A stretch of 64,000 bases of DNA from Holothuria scabra (Eukaryota > Echinodermata > Holothuroidea > Aspidochirotida > Holothuriidae): assembly GCA_037179385.1 (NCBI GenBank), contig CM074180.1, forward strand, positions 29,431,455 to 29,495,454, in the 5' to 3' direction. The position numbers and the translations under genes are program-made. The notes beneath the pieces were generated by a model. It had not been told where the DNA came from. It ran no database searches and saw only the letters and a list, made by a program, of their open reading frames with translations. The first letter of the stretch is position 1, and the number at the start of each line of letters is the position of its first letter. Shown piece by piece: positions 14,286 through 26,912 of the stretch.

Positions 14286-14657
14286 CAGACCTCGATTTTC
14301 AGAAAAATTTATGGTTGTCCTTCGGTCAACCATTTCACTAAATTTAGTTGTCCACAAGTAAATTTGGTTGTCCGAAACATTTTTCACTCAATTACAAAAC
14401 ATGAAGTGTGTTCATGTAGGCATACAGTATTACTGGTCTTGAAGATTGCAAAGATGTGATGTTTGAGAGACGAACACCCTTGAAGTCTGAAATTTTTGTA
14501 TGATGGAAAAGTTGAAAGAGTTGATCAGTCAGCAGTATACTTCTTTTATATGAGAGGAAAATGGTTGTCCATCGGACAACCAACTTTTGACTTTTGGTTG
14601 TCCCTATGGAATTTTAGTTGTCCAGGACAATCAGACAACCACGAAAATCGAGCCCTG
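14286..14657. mobile_element. MITE-like element, CAG...CTG termini, 5-bp target duplication
   Basis: 372 bp non-coding element. The termini CAGACCTCGATTTTC and (reverse complement of the right end) CAGGGCTCGATTTTC match at 13 of 15 positions. AACAT occurs immediately outside both ends (14281-14285 and 14658-14662). The interior has repeated GGTTGTCC / GGACAACC words that can fold on themselves. No transposase is present, so it would be non-autonomous. The superfamily is not assigned; 47438-47599 has the same terminal style. Confidence 0.65.
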
Positions 14658-15436
14658 AACATGCTTTTCTATAACAAGGTTAGAGAGTTATTGTTCCAAC
14701 AGATTATAATACACAATAGGGTCTTTCACTGTAGCCACCTCCATATTGCACACAGTGCATAACCCAGTCGGCGAGATAGTGCAATCGTGACCTGTTCTAC
14801 TGTATGCAATCTGTATGCATCATACATAGATGAGTAGTTACACTTTTCCTATGTTTACACTACTTTGTAGATGATGACGGGAAAATGTTACGTTTTACAT
14901 TGAAACTTTTTCTGATATGTAATGGTAATTTTCAGTTTTACATGGGTTGCATCAACAGTCGTGATCATAGCATCTGAACCATATGTGTGGGTGTAGGCCT
15001 ATGTGAGTGGAATATATAGCATTTGTCATGGTCAACCCATGCACAGAATGTGTACAGTGTACTGTAAGCCTCCTTGGATGTCTTGATCCGATACGAACAT
15101 GTAAAATAATTCAGTAGAGTAACTGGGACACATAATTACTTTCAAGTTAAGGGGGAAAGGGAACGTTAGACTTGTACCTGCACTTTTATTACACATGCAT
15201 CATTCTTACAAGGAATCTCTCCCCCATGGGCTTGGGGTTGTAGAATATGCCCACAGTATTTCCCGCCTGTTGTAAACTAGAGAAGACTAAAGGGAGAGGA
15301 AACTTGAACTTGAAACATACTTGAAAATAAATTGAAACTTTGTGAACTTTGTATCGAGTTGACTGACACGACGTAACACGTTCGTGTTGGTGTGTTGTTA
15401 AATCTCATCTAACTCTAGATGACTAGGCAAATAACT

Positions 15437-15553
15437 AAGCAATGGAGTAGGGAAAACAGGCCAGTGAGCCACAACTGGAAAAAAGGCCATGGCCTGGTTG
15501 ACTCGAACCAATTGGTTGGGAACTGGGCTGTAAAACTCCATCTAAACTAAACT
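15437..15553 (+). repeat. SINE fragment, 5'-truncated
   Basis: It contains the family's 3' body: AGCAATGGAGTAGGGAAAAC, then CCAGTGAGCCACAACTGGAA, then GGTTGGGAACTGGGCTGTAA, ending in CTCCATCTAAACTAAACT. The tRNA-like head is missing. Confidence 0.75.
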
Positions 15554-17893
15554 CCATTTATGCATCAGTACTTCGTCGCAAATTTTGTTTCAAAATTATA
15601 AATTAACTAGTCTCTTGCCATGGTAAACTTGTGCAATACTTTCGCTTAGAATTGCAAGGTAATTTTAGCAAAGATACAGTTTTTGCTCCCTATTTTTTAC
15701 GTGGAAGAAATTTTACCTTCTAAAAGGTCACACATCGGTCTGCCTTTCAACTGCAGTTGTGCAATGGACACACAATGCATGCATTTAAGTCAGTTAGTGG
15801 TTGTGACATTATTTGATAAGAGGACAAAGTCAATATTGCTGTGTTTCTTAAACAGTGGCTGAAACTAATACATCAATACTTGGAGAAAATTTTGTTTAAA
15901 ATATTTTTTAAAGGCTTGTCTTCCATTTATAAACTTCAATAATACTTTTGCTATAATTTCTTTGGTACTTTTAAGCTAAGGTACAGCTTTTACTCCCTAT
16001 AATTTAAATAGAAGACACTGCACATCTTAAAAGACGATGCATCCAGTCAGCATTTTGACCCCAGTTGTGTGAAAACAACTTCCCTAATGGTTCCACTTAC
16101 ATCACCTGTGCTAAGACTAAAGCAAACTGGATCAACAATTTCCATTGTCCCAGCTCAAGTCTCCTCACTTTCTGGCAACTTTTCTTTATTAGGTTTTAAT
16201 ATTTTTTCACCAAGGATGGCGTCATAAACATGCCAAATTGGAGCATGTAAAGATGAGAGGATTTCACATTACCACAGTATTAGTTAGTCTCTTCGAATTT
16301 AGTTTATTCCTTGTTTGCCACTGTCGACCGCAAAATTGCTGAATTATCATTTTGAAGTTGGTCCCTTCCTAGCCTGCGGAGCAGACTCTGTGGTAGCAGA
16401 AAGATGGCACTTTCTCAAATTCATAATACACCTCTCTAAACAGTATAATATACAGAGTCTGCAAACCTTCGTCCAGTTTCCATTTACATGAATCCCGCAT
16501 TTTGAGGGACGAATTAGTAAACATAAGATGGTCACATGGTGCACTAAACAGGTATGAATAGGGTATTTTGGTACATACAACTGATTCAACCAACGGCGAA
16601 CAGCATAATTAGCTTTTGTAGGTGGAAAATGTGTACCAGGCAATACGTAGACGCATAAATATTACCTATTACGTGAGATATAATTTAGTATTTTAATTTT
16701 TGTCGTGACGTCATATTTGGTGGTCGTAAATGAGATTCACTAGAAAGTTGGCAGGCTATTGTATACCGTAGGTATGCCATGTAACTTAGTTGGAAACGTG
16801 AACTGTTCAACAGTGAAGCCGTCAAAAGACTCATAGTATTATTTATAGTAGTGAAAGTAAGATTTTTGATATCTGAATGAAGTAGTTGAAATGCAAACAC
16901 AATAGCCTGCTTGCAGGAGGCTAGTCCCTTCCTAAAAATGTGTAGTCAACGGTCAGTTACATTCAAATACTGTGTAGGTTAATGGTAGATAATGGTCATG
17001 TCAATGGTAGATCCTCACTTGTGGGGTTGCTATATTGGATTATCTGCAATTTTGCAAGGAACCGTTCGTTTTGTGTTCAAAGTGTACTTTTTCTCATTGT
17101 TTTTCATGCAAGGTGCTATTTTTAACATCCAGGGTTAGCGCCAGCCACGGCATAATAATATAGAGACCAACAACACAGTAACGTCAGTGCCTAACTGTTG
17201 TATGTGGCAAAAATTTAACTTGAAATGGTTTATTTTTTGTTTCTGTTGGAATGTAAATATTGAAATATTATCTCCTGCAGTATTTTCTTCATTTCTCCCT
17301 TTTTAAAATTCATAAATTTTTTCACTGAAAGTTGAAAAAGACAGTTTCATTACTTCTACTCCTTCAAAGCTTCTGAAACCTTTGAGTTTGCAGATAAACT
17401 GAATCACAACTTTCCTTTCTTCAAAATTTTTCCAAAAATCTCCTCACATAATGAGAGTGATATTGTAATTAGGACTAAATGAGAGCGATACCCTCTGGTC
17501 AAAGAAAAAAATTCTGAGATTAAAGAATACCTTTAGGGAGGATAAATAAATTGGGGTATATTGTAATCCCTATAGCAGTCAACAGAAAAACAGCTTGGAG
17601 CAATGAGAGTGTACTATCACAAAAAGTGCAAATGTCAAAAAATTCTTTCCATAAATGATATTGAAAGTTTTTTTTAACACTGTGGAGAAGGAAATGTGTC
17701 CTTTGACCTTCATGTACTGGGTTTCCCTCTCCACCTTTATAGAAATGAAGTGCTGTTTGTAGCTGGTGTAGAAGGCTGAAGTGTTATCACTGAAGTTTAG
17801 ACTGAATATCCAACTAAGTAACTTACGAAATTTGTAAAAAAAAAAGGTTATTGAGGATGCTAACATTTTCTCTTTTCATCTCTCTCTCCCCAG

Positions 17894-17973
17894 ACATGGT
17901 TTGAAGGTCTACTGAAGATAACTCATAACGTCAAAGCTAATAATGTGTGCCCAATGACCTGTCTAATGAAGCA
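17894..17973 (+). CDS. PLCB4: PLC-beta exon 2: end of PH domain into linker/EF region
   Basis: 80 nt, enters in phase 0 and leaves two bases for the next codon. The acceptor is a strong pyrimidine tract (TCTCTCTCCCCAG) and the donor is GTAAGT. It encodes TWFEGLLKITHNVKANNVCPMTCLMK. The vertebrate PLCB4 counterpart is QWVEGL...HNFRANNVSPMTCLKKHW, which makes subtype and phase clear. The split histidine codon (CA|T) is completed in exon 3. Confidence 0.95.
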
Positions 17974-19680
17974 GTAAGTTTCATGAATTAATGTCGAACA
18001 TGAGTTCAAAATGATGCCCTGATTTTTTGAAAACAGCATACCGTTATAAAAACAAGGTTTCTCTCTGTCCCTCTATTTCCTGTTTACATTATAAATAGGT
18101 ATGGGGCATAATAGCACAGAAAGAAGGAATAATTGAAAAGTGAAACTCATTGCCAAGTTGCCAGAAGTGTCTTTGAAGGTAGGATGTCCTTGGTGGGGTA
18201 TCTCTTCCAAACTTAGGCGTTAACTTCTGTCACGATACCTGTGACAATTAGGTAAGAGAGTTGCATAAATGAGTTGCATGTCAGTAATAAAGGAATTCAC
18301 CAGACACAAAATTCAATTACTTCACAATTTGTAGAAAAATTTTCTCTTTCAAAAAACTGCCTTTACCTAGCATTATAACATCTGAAACATGCTAAGTTTC
18401 AGAGAAAGCATTTTTTTTTTCTCCAGCTGTAGTGCATTATGGATAATCTTTGATGTCAGCACATCACTTTAATTTTATATAACAATCAATTTATTTATGA
18501 TTTTCATGTCCCTGACAGTGATATTGAACAACATTGTTGGCTGTATACCCTACCATACATGAAATAGCCCTCTTTGTAAAAGGAAGTGTCTTGTTTCAGT
18601 AACAGCTTAAGTTGGCAAAATTATTAACCCTGACAGTTTGGTAGAGAGTTTGTCTTGTTTAATAACCTAGATTTTTATATTTTTTTCATTCAAACAAGTA
18701 GGTTCAAACTTTACCCCTTCTAATACTCGGTTGAACTTACTCGCATATTTACTTGGGGTTCATGCAAAAATTATTTTCCAAAATGCCAAAAAGAGATTTT
18801 CTTTTCACAAAAAATTTTGTCTAGTACTAAAATTTCACAAGTGTACACAAGAGCATCACTGGTACTCAAGATTTTCATGTGTAGCTTTGAAGACTAAGCT
18901 TAAGGAAGCAGAAAAGGTGATAGGAAGAATCTGCTGTCTCTCTCTCCACAGTTGTGCATGTTTCCTGAAATTAGAAAGAGAGTGTTTTGAAAAAAAAATT
19001 TTTAAACTCTGTTTCATTTTTCGACAAATATAAGTTTGCACTTTGCTTTCTAGTTCGTGGGACTGCTGGTGATTTTGCTCACTTTTTGTAGAATTGCTCT
19101 TCTAGTAGTTTTTAAGCAGGTTGCTTTAGGTATAGCCCTTTGCTACTGTCTTGTCACATGTCTCTAGCAGAGCAATAATGAAGGTAGGAGGAGAGGTATC
19201 AGGGCTTGTAGATTCTAAAACCAATGTTTTAGGATTACAAAGAATTGTTGGGTAGAGTTTTTATATGTATTTTCATGCCAATGGCACTTTATTGTGGCAA
19301 GAAAAATAAAATGCCTGGAATGTATCCCACAATCCTGTTCAACTGCTATTTTGGAAAAATATTTACTTTATCACTTTAGCTGAGAGAACAAATGTGGAAT
19401 TTTTACCACGAAATTGTGGAGAAAATATGGCTGGCAGAAGGATACTTCTACCATGCTACACATTTCAAGTAGGAAAAACCCTCTCCCTCCTCAGTCTCCA
19501 CCTTGCCTCCTTTACCTATCGTACCTTGTAAAAATTTGTGTGTAATTTTCTTCTTTGTAATGTCTGTACATTTTTTCCATTTCTCTTTAGGGCTTCCCAA
19601 AATTTTCATTTGTCAATTATAGACCCTTGAATGTGTCATTGAACTTACCTGCATACATAATAAACATGGCCAGAGGTTCA

Positions 19681-19716
19681 ATGGATTGTTTGAATTAAAT
19701 GGATTGTTTGAATTAA
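19681..19716. repeat. 18-bp tandem repeat, two copies
   Basis: The unit ATGGATTGTTTGAATTAA occurs twice in direct succession with no mismatch. Confidence 0.9.
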
Positions 19717-20288
19717 ATGCAGTGCCCCACAACTCAAAAAGAGTTGATGGAACTGCTAGATTAAAGTAGAAGGTTGTAAGTTGAAACATTAAACCCAATA
19801 AAACTAACCTAATCCGTTAAATCTGATGACACAAAGTGCATACGCAAAAATTGTTTAAAATCTTCATTCATGAAAAATTCTATATATTTAGTTTTATACA
19901 TTCCTTTCCCATACTGCTAGATTCTGATCATTGGGCAGTGGGCAATTTGAGGTGTGCAGGAATTTGTGGTCCAATGTCCTGTGTGGGCCACTTTATGAAA
20001 TTCTTCTGAATGTTTCTCCTACGGATTCGCTTATACATTGATGATACTGTAACCTATTATGCTCCTACTTACCTCCCTTATTGCTACTATTGGACAGTCC
20101 ATCTACTGCGGAATGATCACTGGCAATGAAGTTTGTTATAGTGATACTACGTTAGTGGTGCCTTCAGAATCTTAGGGAATTATGCAGGGCTGAATCTGAG
20201 TCCCTACTCAGACTCGTGATTTCAGAATTTCAAAAAGGTTTGGTCAAAGGTCCTGTGTAGGCCACATGGGAATCAGTGTCACATTTAA

Positions 20289-20592
20289 AGGGCCAAACCT
20301 CTCACCCCAAACTACAATTTTGGTACCCGGGTACCAAAATTCTCAATTGGCTCAGCTCTTTGATTGACAGCTAATTCAAACAATGCATAGTGCCAAAGCT
20401 TATATTGCAGAATTTGAACAGTACTTAGAGTGCTTTGATTACATAAATTGAGTTTTTCTAGACTCATCCTAAAGCAAAACTGAGATTGTGTCTGGATGAG
20501 GATGAATTTCAGACGTACAATTGTGGGAGGGGCTTAAGTAAGAAGGTTAGCCTAGGAGAATTGGTACTGTTTGGGGTGAGAGAACTGGGTCT
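20289..20592. mobile_element. TTAA-flanked MITE, copy 1 (piggyBac/Kolobok-like target)
   Basis: 304 bp element bounded by TTAA at 20285-20288 and 20593-20596. The ends share an inverted repeat: AGGGCCAAACCTCTCACCCC on the left, and AGACCCAGTTCTCTCACCCC as the reverse complement of the right. A second, diverged copy lies at about 51652-51957. It is non-coding, so non-autonomous. TTAA duplication is typical of piggyBac and Kolobok superfamilies; I cannot choose between them. Confidence 0.75.
20316..20341. repeat. Perfect 26-bp palindrome inside the TTAA MITE
   Basis: AATTTTGGTACCC is followed directly by its exact reverse complement with no spacer. The second MITE copy (near 51700) has a different, non-palindromic sequence here. 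Confidence 0.95.
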
Positions 20593-22301
20593 TTAAATGA
20601 TATTGTTCAAACTGCATACTCCTAAGATTGTCTTGAACAATTTGAATGGTTTGTTATGTTTGTTAAAATTATACTTACCTTCAGGGGTTCAGAAATTTGT
20701 GGTCCAATGCTCAAGAGTGTCCATTTTGTGAGTGCTGTAGGTATCTCAAAGTGATAACCTTTCCTTCAGTTATTGTTCAACAGAGTTGACAGCCTTTTTA
20801 AGTTTAATAGTGATCTGTCTATGGTAATTCTAGAAGTTTTCATCCAAAGTAAATGGACCATTTTTGGCCTTGGAACAAAAATTTGGAATAATATGATTTT
20901 TTAAAGTACACCAATCATTGCTATTTTTAAACTTCAAATGGATGATGTAATTTTTATCCAATAGTTTATGTTTACCAGTTTCCTGGGGCATGAGAGAGCT
21001 GATGTATAGAGGAGAAGAAAGACATTTGATAAATTCCTTTCCAATGGTTATGCAACTGACAAACACAAACTGATCGCAGTTTCTGATCCCTAACTGCCCC
21101 TATGTAAGGGGATGAACTACATGTACCTCTAAAGAATTATCCCTGATGACAAGATCCAAGTGCTAGCTAAACAGTGTTTCTACCATGGTAGTTGATAACG
21201 AAGATGGAAAATTGATTACAGTTTTGGTTTGGGGGAAAAGATTTTGGGTGAGATTATTTTATCGTGACAGTGGATCATATCATGACCTAAAAGAAGCAGT
21301 GCAGTTACTTTGGTTTGGAACCAAAGATAAGTACTGATAGTTTTATCAGGAACCAGAAATAAAACCACAAATATCTTTTGTAGTTTTATTACAGGTTCTG
21401 CTGGTGCTAGTATTTATGTGAACACCAGTGTACCTCTGAATTTCAGGGTTGGACAATAGCAGCATTGCTGCTCTAGTTCTGTTTGTGTTAGTGATTACTT
21501 CCTTGATTTTTATGTACTTGCACATGTATAATATTCAACGTTGCCAACCTGCCATAGGTACAACATTGGAGGCATAAGTATTTACTTCTAGACTTCCAAA
21601 ACAGTGAGTTTTGGGGGTTTTACCAAATTTTTTGTGGGTTATACCAAATTTTTTGTGGGAAGAAAGAGATTATTACATCTGAGATTACACTATGCATTGT
21701 TTCCATGCTAAATGAATGGTTTTTCAAAGATCCTTATGAAAATACATCAGATTGCAGTGGACAATAAATTGGACAGCAGAAGCATCCCTTTGTACAAACC
21801 AGTGACATTTTGGTTGATATTCTGAGTCTTTTAATGTGGGTGGAATATTCACCAGACCATTAACAAATTGCAAATTTGAAGACTAAAAATACAGAGAAAA
21901 GGAAGTTGCCTTTCAGTATTAGAGTTTAACTAACAGGATCATTTGGTAGAGGCACCCCAAGTCTTATGCAACTTTCTCCCTGCACTGGGAATATTATGAA
22001 TATCTTATTAGGTTGTGATAAATTTACAATGCAGGCCCTACTGCTAACAGGGAAAATTTTCACGACCATAGAAGGCAAACAAATTTTATCGTTGTGAAGG
22101 CATTTTAGAAAAACTTGCACCCTTAAAAACATGGTCACCTACTCTGAAAAGTTTGAACCCCATTCAAAACTTTGTTTGTCAATGCTTCTGTTACACTGGT
22201 TGTTCACTGACTAAACATAAATGTTAAAATGGAGATGTTGAAATTTAGTTTTGTTCAGTTGTTAGTGGTCCACACATTTAATCTTCATATTTTTAGCCCA
22301 C

Positions 22302-22351
22302 ACATGTACAGAGTATATGTGTGAGCATACATGTACAGAGTATATGTGTGA
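22302..22351. repeat. 27-bp tandem repeat, about two copies
   Basis: ACATGTACAGAGTATATGTG plus TGAGCAT begins at 22302 and again at 22329. Confidence 0.85.
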
Positions 22352-25300
22352 GGTTATCAAATGGGACAGGTGGTGTTAACTTTTCAACAAAAGTCTTCTT
22401 CTTCCTCATGCGTAGAGATTTGGGGCTGAAATTCAAATTTTGGTGTATGATTGCCTGGGAGCATTGTATTAATACCCCCTTGCTTGCATTCTAATATAGG
22501 AAATTTAAATTGTTTGTTAAAGCAGCTTTTTTAGGACTGAGTTCATTTTGCCAGCTTAGCATTTAGCTGTTGATTTATTGGACTAATAGCAGTGTGCTTG
22601 GCTGTGTTGAGTTCTTACCTTGCCCATGGTTATACAGGCTGTTTAACCCGATCCTTGATGATACAGGTGGTTGAACCATAGTTATTATACCTTTCCGTGG
22701 TTGGGAAACTCCTTCATACACTGTATATGCACAGACGTTAAAGCTGTATGTAGGTTCATAGTTTTTGTAAGGTGTGTCCATAACTGTCGGTAGAAGCATG
22801 TTGAGCTCTTCAAAAAAGTTCATCACGTGACATTGAAGATGCACACGATCGATTGATAGCGATATGGCTCTGCTCCATTGAGTGATGTACTGTTTCTGCT
22901 GGGAAGTGAAATTAAAGTTGACCCAAGGGCTAAAAGGTAACTGCAAGAGGCTTCCTAGTCAGTAACTTTTTAAGATTTTTGAATAAATGAATATGGGGGT
23001 GGGGGGGATATCTCCTGTCTTGTTCAGTTAATCATGAATTGGCCAAGCAGAGTAATACCAGTATTACTGTTTTGAGTTCAAGTACAAGAGTATTGTAGGA
23101 ACTTCTTGAGTCTCTGCATTTTATTTTGATCAGTACAGAGCCATGCAGTGTTTACTTGTGGATTTGTAGGTGCAACTAAATGTACTTTGTATTCTTTGAG
23201 CAGTTATAGGTCCAACATACATAAGTTTTTAATTTTATTTGACTGTGCTATGCCTAAAGCAGTACACAGTCAAAGTTTTCATGATTTGAGAAAATAAAAT
23301 TATGCAGTGATAATTAGATCTGCCTTAAAACAATATCAGATGTAGATTTACATTCAAAATCACAAATGTTTTACCTTCACTCTTTTATTCCTTGCATTTT
23401 ATTTTATAATTTAAGGTTTTATAAGCAGATGAACAAAAGATGAACTCCTTTAGTTCCTGTTATTAACAGACAATATAAGTTGTGTGAGCTTCACAACAGC
23501 ATTGCTATTCTAGTGAGAATATATAATCTACTTCCTCCGCTACTTACCTTCTATTCACATACATAATCCCCACTTACTCGCAACTAACTCTGGTAAACCA
23601 ATAGCACCGCGAACGAGGGCGCCCTTGCTCCCCACAAGTAGGACCAAAGAAACCCTCGATCATACTTGTAACCTTATTGGAGATAAGAATGGCTTACAGT
23701 TATAAAGTTGCCAGTTTTGTTGTACAAGTACTTAGGGAAAAAGAAAAAGTTTCAGATAAATAATCAGACATTGAAAACTTACATTCATTCACAAATTGGC
23801 TTTTGTCTTGAAAGAGAAATACATTCCAGTTGAGAAAGGGAAAATAAACATATTAAGTTTGTAAAAATAGGTAAACTTTGGAACAGCATATTAAGGTTGC
23901 AAAATGTTGCACTTCTGTTGAGGTATACTGCTAATAAATCTCTTCATATTACAGTACTGTTCAGTAGACAGGACTAAATTTATTACCTAAGGTGAGAGAG
24001 ACTAATCAAATCAGCATTCCAATTTGATTTAGACATTTTGAGTCTTATTTCCAAAATTTGGCGAGTAGGTTTCAAGAACATGATTCATAGGAGCACTGTG
24101 AAGTCATCACAAGTTGTCAAGTTTCAGATTCTTGGTGTGTAATTTAATCATGAGTTGAATGCAGTTTGGAAACAAGGTAATATAAGCACCCACCTGGATA
24201 TAGCAGTCATCCATTGTTAAACTGATGTAGTACTGGAAAGATTTGTAGATGAAGATATTGGTGAATGTGTCAAATTTGAACAAAATGAAAAAAAAAGTCA
24301 AAAGGTATATTTTCATGGCATTTTACAAGGGTACTATACACTAAAAGAAAAAAATTCCCATTCAAGTCCACTAAACCCTGAAGCAATAATCTTATTCCTC
24401 AAGATGGTTTGTTTTAAAAGTTGGTTTAATATATGTTTGAAATCATTCTATCCCTGACAAATCCTTTTTGGAATGTATATTTCCCACATTCCTCAGGCTG
24501 ATGATCCACATAAAATGTTATTTCTGCACTTTGGGATTTCTTATATTTGTAGCATGTTCAGGTGGTTCTGCAGAAAAAAGGCAGAAATGTTGGATCTGTC
24601 TGTTTGGAAAGGCCCTGACAATATCACTCAAGGTTTCTTAAAATCCTGGAATTTTTTCATTTTGAATCTGTGAGAATCTTGTGGAACAGAGCAAGTGCAA
24701 AATTACAAAAGTTGTGATATGTTAGTATAAAATTTGTGAATGTAATTCCCTGCTTACAACATATTACAGCAGTTCTTTTGCAAAATTCCAATAACACCTG
24801 ACAGCAGTAATAATGGCAAGAAAGTGAAAAAAAAAATTGGAAACAAAGGAGCTTTTCATTGTATTCACACTGCATGAAAAGCAATTAACACATGCTTAAT
24901 TGACCTGTTAGCTAACCTCAAATGTTACGTAACATTTTGTGTATTTTGATATATCTGTTACTGTCAATCGATTAATCAGACGTGAAATGTGACTATATCA
25001 AGTGTGGGTGTAGTGAGCTTCATTCCCTCCCTGAGGCGATAAGAGGTAATCAGGCAGAGAAGGAAAGTGTAACAAAAAGTAAGAAGTATCGTTTCATCAT
25101 GACAACGCCATGTGTACTTGACTGGAGTGTCCTCTACCATTTGGATCCATAAAGTGATTGTAAAGCCTTTCGGCCTATGTGCCCGTTACCTGTAAACGAG
25201 ACATATCTCAAAGGTTGTAAACCAAGAATGGAACTGTTTTCTATGGATGACAGCCAAACAGTGACCGAAGGTCAACAATGCAGAAAGATGTGAGATAGGT

Positions 25301-26770
25301 CGAAAATGATATTTTCGTGACTTGAAACATCATGGAGCTACCAACATGTGTTCATGGCTCCATGGTATTAATCTAAAACTGAATATAGGAAGACCCATAT
25401 TGCTTCTGGTTCTATCCTAAGCATGGATCTACCAACACAGACTGGAGGTTAGCAAAGGTGAAAGCAGGAAAGCAATTGAGATATATAACACTGAGATCTG
25501 TAACAAACTCAGATTTCATATTGTATGTAAGAATGTCTAAAGCATGAATAAAATTGCCTCTAATGACAAACAAAAAATCAATTGTGACCAACAGATTTTA
25601 AAGTTTTAAACCTTATAAATATAATATCTCAAGAAATTTTTCATTAACTGAAATTCATCATGGTGTGGTGTGCAGTGCTGATGGTTAGTCTTCAGTACAT
25701 GAGCATAGCATTTTATGGTAGATTAAAGAGGCCATTTGATATTGAGATGAAAATGTGAACAGGATGATCTTTGTCTCTTAAACTTGTAGCCGTTTACTTC
25801 TTTGGAACACTAAATCCATATCCTTTGTACATTGTCAGAGCTGTTGGTGGGGTGGTTTATTAGCAGCATCAAAGATTTGGTCATAAAGTGTTTCAGAATC
25901 AGATGTGTATTACTATTACAGTTGCATAAAATATTTATTCAGACCATTTACCAAGAAAGGTGAACAAAGGTAATTATCCCCATTGGTATAGACAATTCAC
26001 AGTCAAATTAATGTAAAATGCTCTGTTTAAATCAGAATCAGATAGTATGCCTGCATGTTAGTTTTGGTGTGTTTGAAAAATACATTGGAATGCACACAGC
26101 ACACAGAGAGAAGGCAAGTTAAAATCTACATTTTTACAACCCTATGACAACAGTGCACTCTGCCTCATCAACTGCTATGACAAACCATCATAACCTCACT
26201 TGTTTTAAACATGAAAATGTATATAATTCTCCGTTCATGTGCTGGGGTTTTTCATATGGAGTTTTGGGGAAGCAAAGATGAGGTGGCGCAATAGTTCCGA
26301 GAGCATTTTCTCCTACTTACCTTACCTCAAATGTTTGTAAGCTAACTGTGACAAAGTCAAATTAAAATCAATAGTGGACATGTTCTCAATTACTTCCATG
26401 CAAAATGGCAAAGTAGAGAGTGTATATTGCTTATTCTACATGTAGTAATCATAGAAGTTGAAACCTATTTAATTACTGCCACATGAACTCTTTAAATATT
26501 AGGGCACCTAAGAGTACTCTTAACCTTCAACTTTCCCTGGATTTACCCTGGTATGTAATACTCAAGTCTTGTATTTGCCTTCATATCTTGAGAAACAATT
26601 TTCTGCTGCCATGGCGAAATAATAAACACTTGTATTAGGATAATGGCCAGGCTGTTCTCGTTAACATGTTTTTGTTCCAGCAGGATTAATCCGTCAAATT
26701 GCATTCGGCCATGACAACAGTAAAATTAAGCCATCTCTAAAGATTCCTTTCATCTAATTCCTCTTTACAG

Positions 26771-26912
26771 TTGGATGAAGATTTGCTTCCAAGTGAATAC
26801 AAATAGCAAAATCCCTGTACGTAACCTGCTACGCACATTTGCTGCTGGCAGAGCGTCGAAGATGTCGGTTGTAACTAATGCACTGGAGCAGCTCAACTTA
26901 CCCTCTGGCAAG
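26771..26912 (+). CDS. PLCB4: PLC-beta exon 3: first EF-hand region
   Basis: 142 nt; the first base completes a histidine codon and it ends in phase 0. The acceptor is CTCTTTACAG and the donor is GTTTGT. It encodes [20 protein letters not shown]...LNLPSGK. The vertebrate counterpart is HWMK..TNTNGKIPVRSI..TFASGK...LGLPSGK, the EF-hand module between PH and catalytic domains. NTNSKIPV corresponds to the first, degenerate EF loop. Confidence 0.96.

Larger units (their letters stand above)
11476..17893 (+). other. Intron (6.4 kb) between PH exons
   Basis: GTGAGT...CCCCAG, phase 0. It contains a repeat fragment at about 11710-12200, a CAG...CTG inverted-repeat element at 14286-14657, and a 5'-truncated SINE at about 15437-15553. 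The rest is AT-rich with no supported exon on either strand. Confidence 0.85.
17974..26770 (+). other. Intron (8.8 kb), largest in the window
   Basis: GTAAGT...TTACAG. It contains a TTAA-flanked MITE (20289-20592) with a perfect 26-bp palindrome, short tandem repeats (19681-19716 and about 22302-22351), and a possible unrecognised - strand gene at 20830-24316 that I report only as a finding. A phrase like GAATTTGTGGTCCAATG recurs at about 19957, 20221 (diverged) and 20690, suggesting older local duplication. The rest is unassigned. Confidence 0.85.

Noticed and set aside
25331..25364. CATGGAGC...GCTCCATG hairpin
   Set aside because: An eight-base stem with little further pairing; not enough for a microRNA precursor or other structured RNA.
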